A stretch of 64,000 nucleotides of DNA from Nostocales cyanobacterium HT-58-2. Its GTDB lineage: Bacteria; Cyanobacteriota; Cyanobacteriia; Cyanobacteriales; Nostocaceae. The stretch lies in assembly GCA_002163975.1 (NCBI GenBank), contig CP019636.1:745001-809000 (forward strand), in the 5' to 3' direction. The notes under the pieces are model-generated. The model was not told the origin of the DNA. It ran no database searches and saw only the letters and a list, made by a program, of their open reading frames with translations. A program made the translations under genes and the position numbers. Within the stretch, counting starts at the first letter, position 1. Every line of letters begins with the position of its first letter. Positions 29,553-39,454 of the stretch are shown here, one piece after another.

Positions 29553-30470
29553 ATGAAAAAACTTTTGGTGTCAGGTGCGTTGCTACTCTTGCTCCCTTTA
29601 GCGGCTTGTTCTCCCAGCACATCTGGAACTTCAGGAACGACAGGCACAAAAGAAGTTAAACCTTTGGTGACAGGGGCAATTCCCGATCAAGATCCAGAGA
29701 AGTTGCAGCGACAGTACACCAAACTAGCCTCTTATTTACAAAAAGAACTTGGTGTTCCTGTAGAATATAAACCTGTCACAGATTATACAGCAGCAGTCAC
29801 AGCATTTAAAGTCGGAGATCTAGACCTAGTCTGGTTTGGTGGATTAACTGGTGTTCAAGCAAGATTACAAGTACCCGGTGCAGAAGCGATCGCCCAACGT
29901 GATGTAGACGAAAAATTTCATAGCGTTTTCATTACTAATAAAAAGAGTGGTCTCAAACCGTTCAAAGCTAACACTGACCTCAAACAACTCAAAGGGCATA
30001 CCTTCACCTTTGGTAGCGAGTCTTCCACTTCTGGACGTTTAATGCCACAATACTTTCTCCAACAAGCTGGCGTAAACTTAACAGATTTTAAAGGTCAAGC
30101 TGGCTTTTCCGGTGACCATGACAAAACTATCAAACTTGTGGAAGCAGGAACCTACGAAGTCGGTGCTTTAAACGAAAAAGTTTGGCAAAAACGTGTTAAA
30201 GCCAAAGAAGTAGACTTAAACAAAGTAGAAGTTCTCTGGCGTACCCCTGCATACTACGATTATCACTGGGTTATCAACCCCCAAGTCAAACAGCGCTATG
30301 GTGAAGATTTTGCCAAAAAAGTCCAGAATGCATTGTTCAAATTAGATCCAAAAGTCCCAGAACAAAAAGAAATTCTTGACCTGTTACAAGCAGAAAAATT
30401 CATTCCTACAAAGAACGAAAACTACGCGCAAATCGAGAAAATCGGTCGAGAAATAGGAAAAATTAAATAA
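29553..30470 (+). CDS. periplasmic binding lipoprotein of a phosphonate/selenate-type ABC importer
   Basis: The 305-residue protein has a lipoprotein signal (LLLPLAAC, Cys 19) and the PhnD-like type II binding fold. The text TGAIPDQDPEKLQRQYTKLA, VTDYTAAVTAFKVGDLDLVW, GGLTGVQARLQVPGA and AIAQRDVDEKFHSVFI is characteristic of the subgroup annotated as putative selenate transporter binding protein; the substrate of that subgroup is a genomic-context inference, so phosphonate or another oxyanion remains possible. It heads an operon with an ATPase (48 nt on) and a double permease. Confidence 0.88.
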   Translation: MKKLLVSGALLLLLPLAACSPSTSGTSGTTGTKEVKPLVTGAIPDQDPEKLQRQYTKLASYLQKELGVPVEYKPVTDYTAAVTAFKVGDLDLVWFGGLTGVQARLQVPGAEAIAQRDVDEKFHSVFITNKKSGLKPFKANTDLKQLKGHTFTFGSESSTSGRLMPQYFLQQAGVNLTDFKGQAGFSGDHDKTIKLVEAGTYEVGALNEKVWQKRVKAKEVDLNKVEVLWRTPAYYDYHWVINPQVKQRYGEDFAKKVQNALFKLDPKVPEQKEILDLLQAEKFIPTKNENYAQIEKIGREIGKIK

Positions 30471-30517
30471 AAACTGTACATCTCCTCAATCTCTTTTTCT
30501 GCGGTTCAATTATTACC

Positions 30518-31267
30518 ATGAACCCACACATACCAATTTTTGAACTCAAAAACGTCACCAAACAATTTGGTAACTTCCAATCTCTGACTAACATCAACTT
30601 ACAAATCTACCCAGGTGAACGAGTCGCCCTCGTTGGTTCCAGTGGTGCAGGAAAAAGTACCTTAATTAGCTTGCTCAACGGTTCACTCCAACCTACACAA
30701 GGGGAAGTGTGGGTACTTGGTCGCAACTTAGCGCATCTGCGTCCCAAATCCTTACGGCAAGTACAACGGCAAATTGGTACAATTTACCAGCAATTTCATT
30801 TAGTGGACAACTTACGAGTTATTCACAATATCAATGCTGGACATCTAGGACGTTGGTCATTTTTCAAAGCTGCTGCTTCACTTATCTATCCCTTGGAGGT
30901 GGAAACAGCTTTCAAAGCATTAACACAGGTAGGAATTCCTGAAAAGCTGTACGAACGCACAGACCGCCTTTCTGGTGGACAGCAACAACGAGTGGCGATC
31001 GCCCGTATTCTCGTGCAAGATCCCGCCGCCATTCTTGCTGATGAACCAATTTCCAGCCTCGATCCAGAACGCAGCCGAGAAGTTATGAATTTATTACGTT
31101 TTTTAAGTGAAAATACTGGGAAAACCCTGGTTACTAGTCTGCATGCGATTGAATATGCTCGCAGTCACTTTCAACGTATTATTGGTTTGCGACAAGGACA
31201 GGTTTTGTTTAATGCGCCTGTTGAGGAGGTGTCAGCAGAGATGGTAGAGGAACTGTACAGGATTTAA
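30518..31267 (+). CDS. ABC importer ATPase, PhnC-like
   Basis: The 249-residue ATPase energises uptake with the preceding binding protein. Walker A is GSSGAGKST, the signature LSGGQQQRVAIAR, Walker B AAILADEP and the switch His lies in SLHAIEYAR. It resembles PhnC in having IGTIYQQFHLVDNLRVIHN before the helical domain. The N-terminal start ATG lies 48 nt from the previous stop and the gene is 35 nt from the permease, all on one strand. Confidence 0.9.
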   Translation: MNPHIPIFELKNVTKQFGNFQSLTNINLQIYPGERVALVGSSGAGKSTLISLLNGSLQPTQGEVWVLGRNLAHLRPKSLRQVQRQIGTIYQQFHLVDNLRVIHNINAGHLGRWSFFKAAASLIYPLEVETAFKALTQVGIPEKLYERTDRLSGGQQQRVAIARILVQDPAAILADEPISSLDPERSREVMNLLRFLSENTGKTLVTSLHAIEYARSHFQRIIGLRQGQVLFNAPVEEVSAEMVEELYRI

Positions 31268-31302
31268 CCACAGAAAGACAGAGAGAGAGGGGAGAGGAGT
31301 TG

Positions 31303-32997
31303 ATGACTTATCCAATATTGCCTAAACAACCTTCTCCTGTAAACTGGCAGACTTTTTGGGGGTTGCTGTTTGTTTTATCAGTGATTTGGTCTTTATTTGT
31401 AGCTGGTGTATTTCAGCAAGATTTGGTGAATGGGGGAGGTTGGAATCTTGTTGTCCGCTTTGTTGTTGCTGCATTTTCACCAGACTTGAGCCCAGAATTT
31501 TTGCTGTTGACTTTGGATGCGACGCTGAAAACCCTTGCTTATGCTGTTTGTGGCACGTTTTTCTGTGTGGTGATTGGGTTGGTGGGTGGTGTTCTGTCTA
31601 CTGAGGTGTGGTGGAAGTCGATTTCAATTGGAAGATTTCAAGCACCTTGGTTGATAATTAGGGCGATTTTAGCAATCCCTAGAGCAATTCACGAACTGAT
31701 TTGGGGATTGTTTTTCGTAAATATTTTTGGACTTGATCCACTGGTGGGGGTGCTGGCGATCGCAATTCCTTTTGGTGCTATCACGGCTAAAGTCTTTTCG
31801 GAAATTTTGGATGAAACTCCCCGTGGTCCTTTACTAGCACTAGTAAATAGTGGTGTTCTTCCCTTAAATGCTTTTGTCTATAGCCTTATTCCTCAAGCTT
31901 TCCCTAATTTGCTATCCTACGGCTTTTATCGGCTTGAATGTTCAATTCGTTCTGCTGCTGTGTTGGGGATTATCGGTGCTGGTGGACTGGGTTATCAAAT
32001 TTTTCTCAGTCTCCAGTCACTGCGTTATCAGCAAATGTGGACTTTGATGTTTGCATTGTTGCTATTAAGTGGTGGTACGGATTTTTTGAGTGGCTTGTTG
32101 CGTCAGCGGTTGGGTGTTCCTAGCCGTTTAGATTTGAATGTTCGGAATTTCAAGCAGAAGCAAAAGCTGGTTCAAGAGCGCGATCCAGTGGTAACTTTCT
32201 CGTTACTAGGTGCTGTTATTTTACTCATATTTTCGTTTTGGTACATCAATGCTGATTTTGCCAAACTTTGGGCACCACGAACTGCCCAACTGTTAGTGGG
32301 AGTTTTTCAAAATGTCTTCCCTCCAGATTTTAGTCAGTTGAATCAGATGTTGACCCTTTGCGCGCAGACTTTGGCTATGTCAATTTTGGCAAGCACAGGC
32401 GCGGGTTTGGGCGGAATTTTGCTTTCTTTCCCAGCAGCGAGAAGGGTTGGGGGAAATCGGACGCGCACAGAGGAAGACATGGGGAGAAATCAATTCAAAA
32501 TTCAAAATTTCAAACAAAATTTCAAATCCGCCCTCACCCGTTTTCTATTGCTTTTTGCCCGTGCTGTTCCAGAACCGATATGGGCGTTAATCTTTCTATT
32601 TGTATTGTTTCCCGGGATTTTACCTGGGGCGATCGCCCTTGCTATCCATAACTTAGGTATTTTAGGTCGTTTGATGGCAGAGGTGATAGAAAATTTGGAT
32701 GAGCGACCTTCACGTTCCCTCAAAGCTTTAGGTGCAAGTGATTCTCAAGTCTTCCTCTACGCAGTTTTCCCTCTGACTCTTAAGCGTTTTCTTGCTTACA
32801 TCCTCTACCGTTGGGAAGTTTGCATTCGCGCTACGGTGATTGTGGGATTGGTTGGTGCTGGTGGTTTGGGGCGTCTTCTGACCGAGCAACTCAGTAGTTT
32901 TGATTACAAAGGTTTACTAACAACTTTAATAGTTTTTCTTGGTATTACGTTTTTGGTAGATATGGTTAGCGCTTGGGTACGGCGGTCTTTACAGTAA
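31303..32997 (+). CDS. double permease of the phosphonate/selenate-type importer, PhnE-PhnE fusion
   Basis: The 564-residue membrane protein contains two tandem PhnE-like permease units, each with an EAA-type loop (the first ...LEAC-like at FYRLECSIRSAAVLGIIGAG, the second LYRWEVCIRATVIVGLVGAG). One gene thus supplies both transmembrane halves. Between the units, near 32,485-32,530, the DNA reads ATTCAAAATTCAAAATTTC, an intergenic-type filler in frame, giving the polar stretch FKIQNFKQNFK. A TTG at 31300 is also open; ATG at 31303 with GGAGAGGAG before it is preferred. Confidence 0.87.
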   Translation: MTYPILPKQPSPVNWQTFWGLLFVLSVIWSLFVAGVFQQDLVNGGGWNLVVRFVVAAFSPDLSPEFLLLTLDATLKTLAYAVCGTFFCVVIGLVGGVLSTEVWWKSISIGRFQAPWLIIRAILAIPRAIHELIWGLFFVNIFGLDPLVGVLAIAIPFGAITAKVFSEILDETPRGPLLALVNSGVLPLNAFVYSLIPQAFPNLLSYGFYRLECSIRSAAVLGIIGAGGLGYQIFLSLQSLRYQQMWTLMFALLLLSGGTDFLSGLLRQRLGVPSRLDLNVRNFKQKQKLVQERDPVVTFSLLGAVILLIFSFWYINADFAKLWAPRTAQLLVGVFQNVFPPDFSQLNQMLTLCAQTLAMSILASTGAGLGGILLSFPAARRVGGNRTRTEEDMGRNQFKIQNFKQNFKSALTRFLLLFARAVPEPIWALIFLFVLFPGILPGAIALAIHNLGILGRLMAEVIENLDERPSRSLKALGASDSQVFLYAVFPLTLKRFLAYILYRWEVCIRATVIVGLVGAGGLGRLLTEQLSSFDYKGLLTTLIVFLGITFLVDMVSAWVRRSLQ

Positions 32998-33028
32998 TTG
33001 TTATGTGTTTTTTATATATTTTTGCAAA

Positions 33029-33060
33029 CTACCTCACCCTGTTGTACCAAGGTGAGGTAG
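33029..33060. terminator. hairpin between convergent permease and peroxiredoxin genes
   Basis: CTACCTCACC (33029-33038) pairs perfectly with GGTGAGGTAG (33051-33060) around a 12-nt loop. Its place between two convergent stop codons fits a bidirectional terminator; there is no strong T-run on either side. Confidence 0.5.
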
Positions 33061-33075
33061 GCGTTTATCATCCAT

Positions 33076-33810
33076 TTAAGTAGCAGTCAAGTAAGCTTCT
33101 AATGCTTCAGATCCACCAATGAGTTTGCCATCAATAAACACTTGAGGAACAGTTGTTGCAGCAGTCACAGCTTGTAATGAACGAGTTGTCACTCCTTGAC
33201 CTAGAACAATTTCTTCGTAATCAATGCCTCGTTCTGTCAGCAGAGCTTTAGCACGCGCACAGTAAGGACAACCGACTTTTGTAAACAGTGAAACCAACTG
33301 AGGTTTCGCTGCTTCCGGGTTAATATATCGCAGCATAGTCTCTGCGTCAGAGACTTTAAAGGGGTCACCGGGTTCATCAGGCTCAATGAACATCTTGTCA
33401 ATCACGCCATCTTTCACCAACATCGAATAGCGCCAAGACCGTTTCCCAAACCCCAGGTCTGATTTATCCACAAGCATTCCCATGCCTTCTGTGAATTCAC
33501 CATTCCCATCAGGTATAAAAGTTACATTTTGTGCTTGCTGGTCTTTTGCCCATTCATTCATGACAAAAGGATCATTCACGGAGATACAAACGATATCATC
33601 TACCCCGTTTTCTTTAAAGACTTTTGCCAACTGGTTATAACCAGGAACATGGGTTGATGAACAAGTGGGCGTAAACGCTCCTGGTAGGGAAAAAACGACT
33701 ACAGTTTTCCCTGCAAATAGGTCATTGGTTGTCACATTGACCCACTGATGGTTCTGACGCAGGCGAAAGGTAACATTGGGAACTCTTTGTCCTTCTTTGT
33801 TAGGCAACAT
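33076..33810 (-). CDS. peroxiredoxin-glutaredoxin fusion
   Basis: The 244-residue protein fuses a Prx5-type peroxiredoxin (about 1-160; peroxidatic Cys in [12 protein letters not shown]) with a glutaredoxin domain (about 165-244; CPYC redox pair, [14 protein letters not shown] cis-Pro and GSH site). It reduces peroxides with electrons passed from glutathione through its own glutaredoxin, in the cytoplasm. The same fusion is known from several bacteria and cyanobacteria. It shares the strand with the ferredoxin gene 200 nt upstream, but the gap suggests its own promoter. Confidence 0.93.
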   Translation of the reverse strand: MLPNKEGQRVPNVTFRLRQNHQWVNVTTNDLFAGKTVVVFSLPGAFTPTCSSTHVPGYNQLAKVFKENGVDDIVCISVNDPFVMNEWAKDQQAQNVTFIPDGNGEFTEGMGMLVDKSDLGFGKRSWRYSMLVKDGVIDKMFIEPDEPGDPFKVSDAETMLRYINPEAAKPQLVSLFTKVGCPYCARAKALLTERGIDYEEIVLGQGVTTRSLQAVTAATTVPQVFIDGKLIGGSEALEAYLTAT

Positions 33811-34008
33811 GAGTTTGGCTCCTTACTCTCTTGATAAATCATACTCATAACGAGTATGATTTTCAACCAAAAATTTACTACGTCATTCTAGAACAACAAC
33901 GGACTTAGTGGAGCAACTTATACCAAGTTTTAGTCGGAGGTGTTTTCATCATTGCCCCCTTATATCCCCTCCTTACTGCCTTAAGCAAGGGGAATGACGG
34001 CGTTTTCT

Positions 34009-34329
34009 TTAACGGCGCCCTTTAAAAGGATTTATGTAAAGTTCGTCTTGGCACTCAACACCTACCTCAAATTTGCAATCAGAACGAGGATAGGCAACAC
34101 ATAGAAGCACGTAGCCCATCGCCTCATGTGCGGGTTTCAAGGATACCCCCTTGGACTGATCTACACAACCCTCAATCAAACGCGCTGCACAGGTGATACA
34201 AGCACCATATCGACAACCGACAGGCAATCTCAAACCAGCTGCTTCCACAGCGTCTAATATGTACTGATTTTCTGCAACTTCCACAACAAAGTTGTTGCGA
34301 TTAACAAGCTCAACTTGATAGATTTTCAT
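34009..34329 (-). CDS. 2Fe-2S ferredoxin, plant type
   Basis: The cluster ligands lie in CRYGACITC (C-x4-C-x2-C) and in YVLLC, the pattern of photosynthetic-type ferredoxins. The protein begins MKIYQVELVNRNNF when the inner ATG at 34329 is used (about 106 residues); nine further codons are open upstream to 34356. A C-terminal tail (ELYINPFKGRR) extends past the usual end, as in the minor cyanobacterial ferredoxins. It passes electrons to a partner that cannot be named from context. Confidence 0.88.
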   Translation of the reverse strand: MKIYQVELVNRNNFVVEVAENQYILDAVEAAGLRLPVGCRYGACITCAARLIEGCVDQSKGVSLKPAHEAMGYVLLCVAYPRSDCKFEVGVECQDELYINPFKGRR

Positions 34330-34388
34330 AACAACAATGTTAGCTTCAGACCTCATATGGCTGTTAGCTTACCTTCAGGAGAAGCGTT

Positions 34389-34895
34389 GTGAAAGTTGAA
34401 ATCATAGATGCAACAATCGAATTCAAACCTGTGATTAAAAATCTTTATCCCTTGTATTTGCATGACTTATCAGAATTCGTGAGTGATATTGATGTCAGTG
34501 ATCTGGGCTTGTTTAATGCTGAAGTTTCTAATTTATTTTGGCAAAAAGACGCCCTGTTTCCATTTTTAGTCAAAGCAAATGGGAAACTAGCAGGATTTAC
34601 TCTCATTGCTTCACCTCCTTACACTTCTAAGGAGACTGATTACATGATTAATGAATTTTTCATAATTAGAAAGTACCGTCGCAAAGGTATAGGTCGCTTA
34701 GCCGCATTTGAAGTTTTTAACAAATTTCGTGGAAAATGGGAAGTTTCTGAACTGCCGAAAAATTTGCCAGCTCAACTTTTCTGGCACAAGGTCATTGGTG
34801 AGTATACCTCTGGAAGGTATGAAACTCTCAATAATGGAACAAAACAGAGATTTATAAATACAGACCTGCACTGGCACATTTTGGAGAAGCAATGA
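34389..34895 (+). CDS. GNAT-family N-acetyltransferase
   Basis: The 168-residue protein has the acetyl-CoA binding motif RKYRRKGIGRLA (R-x-x-G-x-G) after the strand NEFFII, and an N-terminal half with LYPLYLHDLSEF as in small GNATs. The substrate is unknown. The start is GTG at 34389, preceded by CAGGAG. It is divergent from the ferredoxin gene, with only some 60 nt for both promoters. Confidence 0.85.
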   Translation: MKVEIIDATIEFKPVIKNLYPLYLHDLSEFVSDIDVSDLGLFNAEVSNLFWQKDALFPFLVKANGKLAGFTLIASPPYTSKETDYMINEFFIIRKYRRKGIGRLAAFEVFNKFRGKWEVSELPKNLPAQLFWHKVIGEYTSGRYETLNNGTKQRFINTDLHWHILEKQ

Positions 34896-34952
34896 AATCC
34901 CAAGTGTTAGTGATTGAGTCAAAAGTATAGCAATCCTAAATGATTCTTTGAT

Positions 34953-35987
34953 TCAGCTTGCTCTCCACTCAAACAACTGTTTGGCAAACTCTTCTCCGTC
35001 ACAGTCCTCAACAAGGACACGAGGTAACTCAAAGCGATCGCACTGTCGCACAGTACGAGGATAGGTCGTGCAAGCATTGGTAAATCCTGCTTCTCGCACT
35101 AAAGCTGTTGTTTCCTCGCAATAGTTGCCGTGAGGATAGGCAAAACTAACGACTGGCTGTCCTACAATCTCCTCCAGGCGAGTTTTGCTCTGTTGAATCT
35201 CCTCTCTCTGTCGGGCGGTAGGTAAAAAAGATAAAAATGGGTGTGTCACTGAATGAGCACCAATTTCAATCAACTCCCCTTTCCCTAAAGTAGATACTTC
35301 CTCTAAATTCAATACGCGGTTTTCAGGGCGCAATGTTGGTACAGAACCAGCCCACCTCAGCAATTCATCCATGACCTTTTGTCGTGTTTCCGGAAGCAAG
35401 GGCGAGAGCAACCAGTAAAGTGTGCGGAAAAGAGCATGGCGAGGGGTGGGGCTATCTTCTCCCATCGCCTTCCAAGAGCGATATTGCTGATATTGCTCCT
35501 TGGTGTAATTAGCGGCTGTTCCTAAGTCCCAGCGATGAGTCGTACCGTTAATTTCTAAAAAAAGGGCTTCTGGTAAAGTCCCAGCTTCGAGCAACAGCCT
35601 ATGAAGTTCATCCCACCACAAATCACGTTTTTGCTCCATATATCCACTGGTAAGAAACATGGTGGCGGGAATGTTGTAACGCTCTAGTAAGGGTTTAGCA
35701 TTGTACAGATTATCTGTATAACCATCATCAAAGGTGACTGCTATCTGCCAATGAGGAACCTGACCTTGTTGCAATGTCTGGTTGCATTGCTGTAACGAAA
35801 CAACTTCGCCAAACTTGCGTAAGACTTCCATCTGTTCGGCAAAGTGGCGGGGACTAACACAAATTGACCAAGGATCAGATTCCACTTCAGTAATGCGGTG
35901 GTACATCAAAATCAGACCTCCTGGTGCTAAACGCCCCCGTAAGCGTTTAGCCATCCGCCGCAGTCTGCCAATTCCAGGTATTTTCAT
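34953..35987 (-). CDS. polysaccharide deacetylase (NodB/CE4)
   Basis: The 344-residue protein carries the CE4 motifs: TFDDGY (catalytic Asp and metal Asp), HSVTH (metal His pair) and PHGNY. It would remove N-acetyl groups from sugars in a surface polysaccharide. An N-terminal run of basic residues (RLRRMAKRLRGR) precedes LILMYHRI, and no clear signal peptide is seen. It closes a four-gene minus-strand cluster with two glycosyltransferases and an ABC exporter; the gap to the upstream gene is only 5 nt, so it is co-transcribed. Confidence 0.9.
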   Translation of the reverse strand: MKIPGIGRLRRMAKRLRGRLAPGGLILMYHRITEVESDPWSICVSPRHFAEQMEVLRKFGEVVSLQQCNQTLQQGQVPHWQIAVTFDDGYTDNLYNAKPLLERYNIPATMFLTSGYMEQKRDLWWDELHRLLLEAGTLPEALFLEINGTTHRWDLGTAANYTKEQYQQYRSWKAMGEDSPTPRHALFRTLYWLLSPLLPETRQKVMDELLRWAGSVPTLRPENRVLNLEEVSTLGKGELIEIGAHSVTHPFLSFLPTARQREEIQQSKTRLEEIVGQPVVSFAYPHGNYCEETTALVREAGFTNACTTYPRTVRQCDRFELPRVLVEDCDGEEFAKQLFEWRAS

Positions 35988-35992
35988 GCTAT

Positions 35993-37618
35993 CTACTCTG
36001 GCTTTACCGCCCTAATTGTAATCGTGACTTGATAATTGCGATCGCGATAATCTAATTCTTCCCGGCGTAGTTCTTCTGTTGCTAGCCCATAGAGAAAAGC
36101 AGTCGCAACCATGACATTTCCATAAGTCTCAATCTGGATCTTTTCTGTTGGGAAGAATTCCTCGAACAGACGCTGTACTGATAAAGCTGTAAAACTCCAA
36201 CACCAGTAACTAGCCCACTGATAGTCACCAATGTGACTAATGCCGGGAACTGTGACTAGGGCGACTCCTCCAGGCTTGAGGATGCGGTGGACTGTCTTCA
36301 GCGCCGACCGGACATCATAAATAAGTTGTATTGTATGCGTCAGAATAAAGCAGTCAAAGCTATCTGATGGAATGTTATCACCGATGGTAAGGTCCCCGAT
36401 AATAGTTGCCTTGGGATTGCCTTTTGCGACATGAAGTACGTCACTTTGAGTGATGCGCTCACCACCAAATTGTCGCGTGTATCCATCGTCACCAATTTCC
36501 AAGACACGCCCATGAATATCATCTTGATAACAGTTCAAGAAATTTTCAATGTAGTAGCGGTCAACCGGGCGACCCCTATCATAACCAAAGACTTGGCTCA
36601 TGGGCGTTACCCGTCGCAGGCTCCCAAAGTCCACTGCACCGACGGGGGGAATGTACTTCTCACCAAGCAATTGCGTTCCTAAGAAGCGGTGGATAAGACC
36701 AGGTAATCTTTTTCGAGCAATTCGCTTGAGTTTGTTTTTCACTCGCGACAGGAAGTACAACACGGGAGAACGATAGGGGAAGAGAGCTTTTCGCAGCGCA
36801 TCAGAGAGTTCGGCATCTTTGACACCCTGTGCAGTGATATACTTCTGTAGCCAGTTCAAATAAATCCGACGTGTTGGACTTGGTTTTAAAGGATGATACT
36901 CTCCTGTTTGTATTGCTTTAGAGCAACTAGACTCTGGGTGTTGACGATATCTATCCCAACAGCACCCGTCTACAAAGACTGGTGTATGCAAGCAAATTTT
37001 TGCCAGCAAGACTTGGTCCTCGAACATATGCTCAATGGTGTCATCGAATCCCCCCACAGCGTCTATAACTTCCCGTCGTACCAGCAAGCCACAAGTACAA
37101 GGTACAATCCCATCAATTGTTAAATACTGAGTCAGCAAGCTTGGCGGATGAAACAAAGTGTTAGGCAGAATACCAAGTGGTCTAAGATGGTCACGTTGGT
37201 AATCTTCCAGTTTACCCGTCCAACTGTGCCAATGTTGAGTAGGTCCGTAGACCATACCAGTCTCAGGTTGAGATTCCAAAATTACCACCTGCTGTTCTAG
37301 CTTCTGTGGCAAAAACACATCGTCAGCGTCTAGAAAAGCGACATACTTGCCTTTGGCTTTGCTGATCCCTAAGTTGCGAGAAGTACTTTTGCCGCGATTT
37401 TGGTGATTCTCATGCTCTAGATAGTAAACCTTTTCTGGGTATAGAGCGGCATACTGCTGGGCGATCGCAGTACTTTCATCTGTTGACCCATCGTCTACTA
37501 ACAATAATTCCCAGTTATCATAGGATTGCGCAAGTACACTGTCTATCGCTTCTTGGATGAATTTTTCAGTATTAAAGAAGGGAGTAATGACAGAAACTAG
37601 AGGTTGGCTCTTCATCAT
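35993..37618 (-). CDS. glycosyltransferase family 2 fused to a methyltransferase
   Basis: The 541-residue protein joins a GT-A glycosyltransferase (about 1-250: VSVITPFFN, VDDGSTDES, FLDADD as the DxD) to a class I SAM-dependent methyltransferase (about 370-490: VLEIGDDG as motif I, DSFDCFILTHTIQLI, LKPGGVALVTV). A basic linker (KNKLKRIARKRLPG) lies between. It likely adds and methylates a sugar of the polysaccharide made by this cluster. Both active sites look intact. Confidence 0.88.
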   Translation of the reverse strand: MMKSQPLVSVITPFFNTEKFIQEAIDSVLAQSYDNWELLLVDDGSTDESTAIAQQYAALYPEKVYYLEHENHQNRGKSTSRNLGISKAKGKYVAFLDADDVFLPQKLEQQVVILESQPETGMVYGPTQHWHSWTGKLEDYQRDHLRPLGILPNTLFHPPSLLTQYLTIDGIVPCTCGLLVRREVIDAVGGFDDTIEHMFEDQVLLAKICLHTPVFVDGCCWDRYRQHPESSCSKAIQTGEYHPLKPSPTRRIYLNWLQKYITAQGVKDAELSDALRKALFPYRSPVLYFLSRVKNKLKRIARKRLPGLIHRFLGTQLLGEKYIPPVGAVDFGSLRRVTPMSQVFGYDRGRPVDRYYIENFLNCYQDDIHGRVLEIGDDGYTRQFGGERITQSDVLHVAKGNPKATIIGDLTIGDNIPSDSFDCFILTHTIQLIYDVRSALKTVHRILKPGGVALVTVPGISHIGDYQWASYWCWSFTALSVQRLFEEFFPTEKIQIETYGNVMVATAFLYGLATEELRREELDYRDRNYQVTITIRAVKPE

Positions 37619-37663
37619 TTTCTACACCCTAAATATGATGGTATTGTTTTAGCTTTTGAATAT

Positions 37664-39454
37664 TCAAACTTGAGCACTACCAGATTGCAGATGATAGAGC
37701 TTGGCAAATAATCCATTCAGTTTCAGTAAATACTGGAGATTGCCTTGTTCTACAACCCGTCCTTCTTGCAGCACAATAATTTGGTCTGCCTGCTCAATAG
37801 TAGATAAACGGTGAGCAATCACAATCACTGTCCGATTTTGACTAAATGAATTGAGAGCTTCCTGAATTAAATTCTCAGAAAAACTATCCAAAGCATTAGT
37901 CGCTTCATCAAGAATCAAAATCTCTGGTTCGCGAACAATAGCGCGTGCTAAAGCGATACGCTGTCTTTGTCCCCCTGAAAGCCGAATTCCGCGATCGCCG
38001 ACTATAGTATCGTAGCCTTCAGGTAATTTGCTAATAAATTCATGGGCATTTGCTTTTTTAGCAGCAGCAATAATTTCAGATTTTGTGGCATTTAAACGAC
38101 CATAAGCTATGTTTTCTCCTACTGTTGTATGAAATATGTAAATATCTTGACTGACAATAGCAATTCGATTACGCCAAGAAGATAAATTTAACTCTTTTAA
38201 AGGAAATTTATCAACATAAATTTCTCCCTCCATAGCTTCATAGAAGCGACAAATCAACCCAATAAGTGTAGATTTACCTGCCCCTGATGGTCCAACTATG
38301 GCAGTTGTTTTTCCTCGGGGAATAAAAAGTGAAATATCCTGAAGTGTAGGTCTTTCTGAAGCATTGTAGCGAAAGTTAACCGATTCAAAAGTGATACCTT
38401 GCTGTAATTTTTGAAATTGAATTTGACCAGAGTGAATATAAGGTTTATTAGATTTTTCTACAAAAGACATAACATCCTCTACAGAACCTGATAAACCCAT
38501 GAAATTCACACGATCAGTATCTAACCGCCTCACGACTGGCTGGAGGCGATAAAGCATAAAAATAAATGTTAATAATGTAGGGATATTAGATTTATATTGT
38601 AAAGCAATAATCAAAATACATACGAGTAAAGCAACTGCTAAAACTTCAGATAATGGTCCTGTGATTACGTAGAGCTTAGCGAGCTTCATAGCAACAGAAC
38701 GCGCGTGAATAGTTGCTTGTTCAAAACGCTGTAACTCGTAAGATTCGTGACAAAAAGCACGAATTTCTCTCATTCCATAAAACCCTTCCATCACTCGGTT
38801 AGCAAGATTGTCATTTGCCTGTACAGACTCTCTTCCAAGCTTTTTGACTGCACGTGTGACTTGTTGTATGCTCAGAGAAATCAGCACTAAAGCAACAGCA
38901 ACTAATAAACTCAGTTGCCAGGAAGTCAGCATTAGCAAAATCACAAAAACAAAAACTGTACAAAGATTGATAGCGATATTAACGAGGAGAAAAATAGCAT
39001 CACAAGTTCGCCAAGTTTCGACATCTATTGTATTTAGCAACTTCCCTGATGGATGAGAGTCTAAAAAACTGTAACTTACGCTTAAAAGCTGCTGAAAAAC
39101 TTTGCACAGTAGTCGCTGTCCAATGTGCCAGTACAACCAATGGGAGAGAAGAGTGCTAAGATATGAAAGGCAGTTTTTTAGTAAAACAAATCCCAAAATA
39201 CACAGTGGAATAATCACCAAACGTCTATTTTGTGGAATATTGATAAATATTTGATTAAGAAAATTTACCAGTAAATTACTAGCTCCTCCTTGCGATTCTG
39301 TTGGAGCTAGACTTTGGAGAAAAGGGATAAAGAGACTAATCCCTAATCCCTCAAATAGGGAAGATAATATTCCCAAAATAATAACTAGTGGAATAACCCA
39401 AGGATACAATTTTAGCAGTGGTACTAAAGCCTTAATTGCCTTTACTTCTTGCAT
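37664..39454 (-). CDS. ABC exporter (permease plus ATPase) of the polysaccharide cluster
   Basis: The 596-residue half-transporter has six predicted membrane helices (about 15-320) and an ATPase with Walker A GPSGAGKST, signature LSGGQRQR, Walker B ILILDEATNAL and the switch IAHRLST. It acts as a dimer, by context exporting a glycolipid or saccharide intermediate, as MsbA-like and HepA-like proteins do; it is not clearly HepA itself. Its first codons overlap the end of the upstream glycosyltransferase gene by 13 bp, so translation is probably coupled. Confidence 0.9.
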   Translation of the reverse strand: MQEVKAIKALVPLLKLYPWVIPLVIILGILSSLFEGLGISLFIPFLQSLAPTESQGGASNLLVNFLNQIFINIPQNRRLVIIPLCILGFVLLKNCLSYLSTLLSHWLYWHIGQRLLCKVFQQLLSVSYSFLDSHPSGKLLNTIDVETWRTCDAIFLLVNIAINLCTVFVFVILLMLTSWQLSLLVAVALVLISLSIQQVTRAVKKLGRESVQANDNLANRVMEGFYGMREIRAFCHESYELQRFEQATIHARSVAMKLAKLYVITGPLSEVLAVALLVCILIIALQYKSNIPTLLTFIFMLYRLQPVVRRLDTDRVNFMGLSGSVEDVMSFVEKSNKPYIHSGQIQFQKLQQGITFESVNFRYNASERPTLQDISLFIPRGKTTAIVGPSGAGKSTLIGLICRFYEAMEGEIYVDKFPLKELNLSSWRNRIAIVSQDIYIFHTTVGENIAYGRLNATKSEIIAAAKKANAHEFISKLPEGYDTIVGDRGIRLSGGQRQRIALARAIVREPEILILDEATNALDSFSENLIQEALNSFSQNRTVIVIAHRLSTIEQADQIIVLQEGRVVEQGNLQYLLKLNGLFAKLYHLQSGSAQV